Assembly (NCBI GenBank): GCA_028711405.1
Contig: JAQTSH010000011.1
Location: 1-16,765, forward strand
Length of the DNA: 16,765 nucleotides
Reading direction: 5' to 3'
DNA from: Methanoregula sp.
Lineage (GTDB): Archaea > Halobacteriota > Methanomicrobia > Methanomicrobiales > Methanospirillaceae
In this document: positions 12,622 to 16,765 of the stretch, piece by piece
How the letters are laid out: each line of letters begins with the position of its first letter
Position numbering within the stretch: position 1 is the stretch's first letter
Position numbers and translations under genes: made by a program
The notes under the pieces: model-generated
Told to the model about the DNA's origin: nothing
The model's database searches: none
The model's input: the letters and a program-made list of their open reading frames with translations, nothing else

Positions 12622-13167
12622 TCAATAATAATAACTGAGCATATCCTGCTTTGCCTCTTTCTTCTTCCGGTCCAGAAAGGCAAAGACGTTCTCGTGCGGC
12701 ACACCCTCGATCAGCATATCGATCGCTGCACGGGCAACCTTCATCTGCTCCGGGTACCCGATCAAAGCGACGGTATGATTGAAGACCGAGAGATCCACTT
12801 CGGTCATGTTCTCGATCTGTTCGCGGGCACGCCCGTCCTTCCCGATGATCCGCCCGCGCAGGCGGTCGAGCTTCTGCGGGGTATCGGCATTCCGGGAGAG
12901 GTCGATCACATCGAGAAGCAGATCCTCATCCTCAATCATCTCAAATGCCCGTTCCGGGGAGAACCCGCAGTTGATGGCGTTGATGATCTCCACTGCGCGC
13001 AGGAGGGGGATCGTGTTCTCGTCCGATCCTTCGACCTTCACCAGACCTTCCTTGCTGTCAATGGTGATCGTTGTGTGGGTCTTTGTCTCGAGCTCTTTTT
13101 TCGTTGTACCGCCTTTTCCAATCAGTACGCCCACCCGGCTCGTTGCGATCTTAACTTCCTGTATCAT
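12622..13167 (-). CDS. KH-domain RNA-binding protein (archaeal Dim2/Pno1-like)
   Basis: The 181-residue protein has two KH folds with GxxG loops: VGVLIGKGGTTKKELE (loop at 17-20) and GRIIGKDGRAREQIE (loop at 109-112). A helical linker includes INCGFSPERAFEMIEDEDLLLDVIDL. The tail FLDRKKKEAKQDMLSYYY is lysine-rich and then aromatic. This is the architecture of archaeal Dim2/Pno1 homologues, which bind the 3' end of small-subunit rRNA during maturation and act with Rio1 and initiation factor 2. The rio1 gene lies 148 bases upstream, a common archaeal pairing that supports the call. AGGTG lies about nine bases before the ATG. The gap to rio1 holds a TTGCAT/ATGCAA dyad at 13244-13258 and no gene. 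Confidence 0.92.
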   Translation of the reverse strand: MIQEVKIATSRVGVLIGKGGTTKKELETKTHTTITIDSKEGLVKVEGSDENTIPLLRAVEIINAINCGFSPERAFEMIEDEDLLLDVIDLSRNADTPQKLDRLRGRIIGKDGRAREQIENMTEVDLSVFNHTVALIGYPEQMKVARAAIDMLIEGVPHENVFAFLDRKKKEAKQDMLSYYY

Positions 13168-13315
13168 GTTTCATGCACCTTTTCTGTCATATTTGCTTTT
13201 TTCCGGCTTTTCTTATTGCCGTCTTCCCTTTACCCGCTCTTTTTTGCATACCATGCAATCCTATCGTAGAATTACCGCTGCCACCGATCTGCACACATCA
13301 GAAATCCCTGAACGT

Positions 13316-14092
13316 TTATGGTTCTGCCACATGTAACCCGGTCACCGCATTGAAGATTTCGTACTCTGTCTTGACATCGCATTTCTTCTGAAAGAACCTG
13401 TTGATGTTGCGGATGTCCCGCATCAGGAACTGGAGCGCGCGGGGATGATCGCGGGTGACCGACTGTCCCATATCAATGAGGTATGGTTTGTCTCCGTACA
13501 ATATATTGAACTCGCTCAGGTCACCATGCACCAGTTCGGCTTTTTTGTAGAGGGTGTCAATCGCCCCGATGATCGTCTCGTATTCCCGCGCCGGGTCACT
13601 GAGCGCCACGTTACGGATCTGGGGATAGGGGCACTCGCCATCCCCGAGAAATGACATGATCAGGATGTTCCGGTCCCAGACCAGCGGTTCCGGCACGGCA
13701 ACCCCCGCTTCCCGTGCCCGCACGAGATTGGAGAACTCCTTTCGCGTCCAGGCAAAGATGAGATCTTTCCTGGACTTCTTCACGTGGGTGAACCTTCGGT
13801 CTCCGGTGATATACGAGCTCATCGTCGTAAAATTCGCGGACTGGATACGGTAGATCTTGATGGCGACAGGAGTATCCTCCCGTTCGCCGTAGAACACATT
13901 CGCTTCTTTTCCGGTGCTGATCGAACCGCCGATGACCGAGAACCATTTTTTGTGGACAAGCTTGTAGAGGGCAAGGAGCGTCACCTCATCAAAGACATTC
14001 TCCCTGACCTTGAAGAGGTTCGCATCCTTGACGCGGATGCCCATCTCCGCGAGACGTGCATCAAACTCCTCTTCTGCTCCCTCCTGGCTCAC
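13316..14092 (-). CDS. rio1: Serine/threonine kinase/ATPase Rio1
   Basis: Rio1 is an atypical kinase that acts mainly as an ATPase in late small ribosomal subunit maturation. The 258-residue protein has the RIO P-loop STGKEANVF at 59-67, the ATP lysine Lys79 in VAIKIYRI, and the catalytic loop HGDLSEFN at 189-196 with Asp191 and Asn196. The metal-binding LIDMGQSV with Asp207 follows, then RDIRNINRFFQKK. Loops typical of Rio1 rather than Rio2 are present (FTTMSSYITGDRRF), and there is no N-terminal winged helix as in Rio2. The start at 14092 is GTG; an ATG at 14044 is possible but its GGAG abuts the codon directly. It follows tyrS by 35 bases and precedes the KH/Dim2-like gene, its functional partner. 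Confidence 0.95.
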   Translation of the reverse strand: MSQEGAEEEFDARLAEMGIRVKDANLFKVRENVFDEVTLLALYKLVHKKWFSVIGGSISTGKEANVFYGEREDTPVAIKIYRIQSANFTTMSSYITGDRRFTHVKKSRKDLIFAWTRKEFSNLVRAREAGVAVPEPLVWDRNILIMSFLGDGECPYPQIRNVALSDPAREYETIIGAIDTLYKKAELVHGDLSEFNILYGDKPYLIDMGQSVTRDHPRALQFLMRDIRNINRFFQKKCDVKTEYEIFNAVTGLHVAEP

Positions 14093-14127
14093 AACAATCC
14101 CCGGAAATTATCCAGTAGTGCACCGGA

Positions 14128-15069
14128 TCAGCGTATATACTCGCGCACCGGGGCGAGGATCTCGATAAGCCCGTCCCCGCAGGTACGTTTGAGGTCGAGC
14201 GGGTGGATCTCTCCTGCGCCATAAGCGGTCTCGAGCTCTGCATACCCCGTAAAGGTGCGGTCTCCCCCGAACTTTTCCGGGCGCTTGACCGTGATCTCAG
14301 GCAGGCGGGGGAAGATGTGGTACTGGAAGATCTGGAGGATCGGGTTCTCCGGGATCACGGGCGGGCAGAACGCCTTCTGGCATTTTTTCCGTATATCCTC
14401 CTCGCTGTCAGCGACCGAGATGTAGTTGCCCTGCGATGACGACATCTTCTTGCCGTCCAAGCCGTTTAAGATGGGCGTGTGGATGCAGACCGGTGCCCGG
14501 TACCCGAAGTTGACGAGATGCTCCCGCGCGAGCATATGGATCTTTCGCTGGTCGATGCCCCCGACTGCTGCATCTACGCCGAGCGTGGCAATATCTGCCA
14601 TCTGCATGATCGGGTAGACCATCTGCGAGACAGTGGGGTGGTCCATCTGCCTGCCCACTTCGTCCATGCTCCGCGTTGCGCGGGCGAGTGTGATCTGCTG
14701 GGAGAGCTGGAGCACGAGCAGTTCGTAGTCCCGGCTGAGCTGGAGGTCCGACCCGAGCACATACCTGACGTTCTTTAATCCGAGTCCCTCAAAACACCGG
14801 CGGTTGTACTCCGCCAGTTCCCCGACCCTCTCCATCGTGCCTTTCCGGTTCAGGAAGGCATGCAGGTCTGCAAGCAGCACGATCACGTCAAAACCGGCGT
14901 TCTGGAGATCGACAAGCTTGTTGATCGTGACCAGGTGCCCGAGATGGATCTCACCGCTCGGTTCGTACCCGGCATACACTGTCTTTTTTGGCAAAAGAAG
15001 AAGGGAGTTGAGTTCTTCGGGAGTGACAACCTCTACCGTATTCCGAATGACCAGATCGTGCGCGTCCAT
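14128..15069 (-). CDS. tyrS: Tyrosyl-tRNA synthetase (archaeal type)
   Basis: The 313-residue enzyme charges tRNA-Tyr and is the compact archaeal/eukaryal form without the bacterial S4-like tail. It has the HIGH motif as HLGH at 42-45 and KMSSS at 208-212. Tyrosine-pocket residues match those known from the Methanocaldococcus enzyme: Tyr32 in VYAGYEPSG, Tyr152, Gln156 and Asp159 in YPIMQMADI, and Gln174 in GIDQRK. The C-terminal part (GYAELETAYGAGEIHPLDLKR) fits the short anticodon-recognising domain. It starts 25 bases after gap with no visible Shine-Dalgarno and ends 35 bases before rio1, so it is likely transcribed with both. Confidence 0.97.
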   Translation of the reverse strand: MDAHDLVIRNTVEVVTPEELNSLLLLPKKTVYAGYEPSGEIHLGHLVTINKLVDLQNAGFDVIVLLADLHAFLNRKGTMERVGELAEYNRRCFEGLGLKNVRYVLGSDLQLSRDYELLVLQLSQQITLARATRSMDEVGRQMDHPTVSQMVYPIMQMADIATLGVDAAVGGIDQRKIHMLAREHLVNFGYRAPVCIHTPILNGLDGKKMSSSQGNYISVADSEEDIRKKCQKAFCPPVIPENPILQIFQYHIFPRLPEITVKRPEKFGGDRTFTGYAELETAYGAGEIHPLDLKRTCGDGLIEILAPVREYIR

Positions 15070-15094
15070 TAAAAATAATGGGTGATGATCGGTG

Positions 15095-16126
15095 TTAATG
15101 GTTATTCTGGATGGGCGAGAACCCGAGCGCGGCGTTTGTCATCCTGATTGATGTCGCGGCATCCTTTTCGAGCCCGGTCATCGCGCGGATCGCATCGACG
15201 TTCTCCACGACTACGTCCGCTTCCTGGTGGATCGCCTGGAAGAAGCAGAGTTCGGTTTTGTTCGCATAGATCGAGTCCTCGAAGATACAGTTCTCGTACA
15301 GGTCAGCCCGCTGCCTGCCGAGATCCATGGCGAACTCCTTGAGCTCCGCAGTGCTCTTTATTGCTGCACTCTTCTTCACAAGCCCCAGGCGCGGGTGTTT
15401 TTTGATGAGGTCGATCACCCGGTCGCGGGTCACCTCTTTTTTCGTGGTGATCTGGATCGCGTGCATGTGCATCATGGTCGTGGGGACGATCATCGCCATC
15501 GTCGTGATGGAGATGTGGGGGAGCACCGAGAGGACATCCGGACCGTGATGACTGGGAACAGTCACCGGGTCGAGCACGACGGCATCGATCGGTCCTTTCT
15601 TGATCTCTCCCGGATCCGATCCACGGCGCACCATGATAGCATGCACATGCGCGACGCCAAATTCCCGGTCGATCTCGTTGATGATCCGGCACAGACCCGT
15701 GGTGTTGCAGGAGACCACCCGGACAAACTGCCTGCCGATCGCGTCCTTGTAGTTGCAGGACGAGTTGAACGAGAACCCGGCAACCTCATGATCCTCCCCG
15801 CCCTGCCAGAGCGCCTTCTTTCCCAGCTTCTCGTAGAGGGGTTTGTTGGTCGCGCCGACATCGCCCGGGGTGGCGTCGACAATCACATCGGCGGCAAGGC
15901 ACATCTCCTCGACGGTGCCGGCAACCGCCAGCCCCACTTTCTCAAAGGCAGCTTTTTTCGAGATATCTGCAATGTAGAGCGGGTAACCCCGTTGTTTCGC
16001 GATGAATGCCTCGGCACTCGGGCGGGTCTTTGAGACTCCGATCACGTTCATGTCCTTCTGGGCAGCGACTGCATCGGCAACACGCTTTCCGATGGTGCCG
16101 TAACCATTGATGGCAACCTTGATCAT
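15095..16126 (-). CDS. gap: Glyceraldehyde-3-phosphate dehydrogenase (archaeal type II)
   Basis: Phosphorylating GAPDH interconverts glyceraldehyde 3-phosphate and 1,3-bisphosphoglycerate; in autotrophic methanogens it mainly serves gluconeogenesis. The 343-residue protein has the Rossmann loop INGYGTIGKRVADAV at the N-terminus, the catalytic Cys140 in VVSCNTTGLCR, and the base His220 in PTTMMHMH. These, with WQGGEDHEVAG and VRRGSDPGEIKKGPIDA, are features of the archaeal class, which is very distant from bacterial GapA. The start at 16126 has no Shine-Dalgarno, and a TATA-like box lies only 24-37 bases upstream, so the mRNA may be leaderless. It is the first gene of a likely gap-tyrS-rio1 transcript. 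Confidence 0.97.
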   Translation of the reverse strand: MIKVAINGYGTIGKRVADAVAAQKDMNVIGVSKTRPSAEAFIAKQRGYPLYIADISKKAAFEKVGLAVAGTVEEMCLAADVIVDATPGDVGATNKPLYEKLGKKALWQGGEDHEVAGFSFNSSCNYKDAIGRQFVRVVSCNTTGLCRIINEIDREFGVAHVHAIMVRRGSDPGEIKKGPIDAVVLDPVTVPSHHGPDVLSVLPHISITTMAMIVPTTMMHMHAIQITTKKEVTRDRVIDLIKKHPRLGLVKKSAAIKSTAELKEFAMDLGRQRADLYENCIFEDSIYANKTELCFFQAIHQEADVVVENVDAIRAMTGLEKDAATSIRMTNAALGFSPIQNNH

Positions 16127-16149
16127 ACAGCGAAAGTGTATGAATCAGA

Positions 16150-16163
16150 CAAGATAAATCTTG
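16150..16163 (-). promoter_or_regulatory. TATA-containing palindrome before gap
   Basis: CAAGATAAATCTTG is a perfect 6-bp dyad around AA, read as a TTTATC-type TATA box on the minus strand. It is 24-37 bases before the gap ATG. It may serve as promoter and as binding site for a dimeric regulator. Confidence 0.5.
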
Positions 16164-16249
16164 CTTGTTGCGTTCGGGACAGATCCCATCACCCGCCCGG
16201 CATTTTTCCCACTCGCGAACCGGACTGAATTGCACCAAATCCGCGTTTT

Positions 16250-16741
16250 TTAAAGAAACAGTGCCTGAATCTTTATGATTTCTGTGCTGTCCTTTGCCGC
16301 TGCATAGAGTTCGAGGGGCTCTTTGTTCACTTCAAGGAACCGTATACCCCATGAGACGCACCCGAGACACGCCGCTGCCTGCTCTTCGTTTCCTGTGATC
16401 CAGAGGGCAGCTGCAAGTGCCTCCACCGACGACAACATGCAGGGTTTGCCGAAATTTACCGGGTTTGCCGCCATAAGAAACGGGAGTGCGCGGCGGATCC
16501 TCCAGGAGCTGACCGCGCCCGTATCGAGCACGACCCACGAACAGTCGAGCGCGGTGATGGATCTCACGTTCTTGTCCGCAGGGGAAAGTGCCTGCTCTGC
16601 GGTGGGATCCAACAGAAGGGTATTGCGCGGGATCCGTGAGAGCGTTTTGATGATGGTTAATTGACCCGCCCGTTCCAGTTTTTTTACTGTGCACTTCCGG
16701 GGATCACAGCTGTTGTCACGGTAGGCAAAGAGCGGTATCAT
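16250..16741 (-). CDS. tsr3: 16S rRNA aminocarboxypropyltransferase Tsr3 (DUF367)
   Basis: Tsr3 transfers the 3-amino-3-carboxypropyl group of S-adenosylmethionine to a uridine in the helix 31 loop of small-subunit rRNA, late in 30S assembly. The 163-residue protein has the family blocks in order: DPRKCTVKKLERAG, LLLDPTAEQALSPAD, the central LDCSW, the highly conserved LPFLMAANPVNFGKPCMLSSVEALAAALWITG, and CVSWGIRFLEVNKEPLELYA. The length is about normal for archaeal members. A GATGATCA stretch before the ATG may serve as a weak ribosome binding site. It stands 123 bases upstream of gap, and that gap carries the gap promoter and a small GGGA/TCCC hairpin. Together with rio1 and the Dim2-like gene it makes three small-subunit maturation factors within 4.2 kb. 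Confidence 0.95.
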   Translation of the reverse strand: MIPLFAYRDNSCDPRKCTVKKLERAGQLTIIKTLSRIPRNTLLLDPTAEQALSPADKNVRSITALDCSWVVLDTGAVSSWRIRRALPFLMAANPVNFGKPCMLSSVEALAAALWITGNEEQAAACLGCVSWGIRFLEVNKEPLELYAAAKDSTEIIKIQALFL

Positions 16742-16765
16742 TGATCATCTGTGCGTGCACACATT

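Noticed and set aside
13168..13315. Small ORF or initiation factor 1A gene between rio1 and the KH gene
   Set aside because: The only ATG-started minus-strand frame I found there is 13 codons (starting MVCKKERVKGRR) and does not match aIF1A; its basic look comes from a purine-rich tract.

Overview
The window looks like a chromosomal segment of a euryarchaeon, most likely a methanogen of the Methanomicrobiales type. It carries an Orc1/Cdc6 initiator, Hel308 helicase, archaeal Rio1 kinase, a KH-domain Dim2-like protein, Tsr3, a KEOPS Cgi121 subunit, a short archaeal TyrRS and an archaeal type GAPDH. Promoters are TATA-box-like and many ribosome binding sites read GGTGA or GGAG. The genes are fairly G+C rich; the 800-base gap near the middle is strikingly A+T rich. 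The lineage is inference, because no methanogenesis gene lies in the window.

Region 1 (about 350-4590, all minus strand) is a compact operon: purA, trm112, an unrecognised membrane-anchored protein, cbiB/cobD, pdxS, pdxT. Several junctions are 4-base ATGA overlaps, and a TATA-like box lies upstream of purA. It joins AMP synthesis, a methyltransferase activator, cobamide synthesis and vitamin B6 synthesis. A probable 3' end of a plus-strand gene sits at the left edge and converges on this operon.

Region 2 (4833-7802, minus strand) is a second operon, orc1/cdc6, an Lrp/AsnC regulator and a class I aminotransferase, read away from the central gap. A hairpin and an oligo-T tract lie after it.

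Region 3 (7803-8604) is gene-free and is very probably a replication origin. It holds three origin-recognition-box-like elements. Two of them form an inverted pair around a very A+T-rich stretch with a long dyad. The outer two sit directly beside identical TTTATAAA boxes that face orc1 on the left and moaB on the right. Between the first and second element is a run of short perfect inverted repeats, including a 7-bp stem with a GAAA tetraloop, which could be a structured RNA.

Region 4 (8605-16741) starts with plus-strand moaB. After it come a doubtful hypothetical gene and a minus-strand information-processing block: tsr3, gap, tyrS, rio1, a KH/Dim2-like gene, hel308 and cgi121. These serve small-subunit rRNA maturation, tRNA charging and t6A modification, fork repair and central carbon metabolism. 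Unlike the genes left of the origin, this block is read towards it.

There is no CRISPR array, recognisable tRNA or rRNA, transposase or phage gene. The most interesting part is the origin and its unexplained structured sequence.
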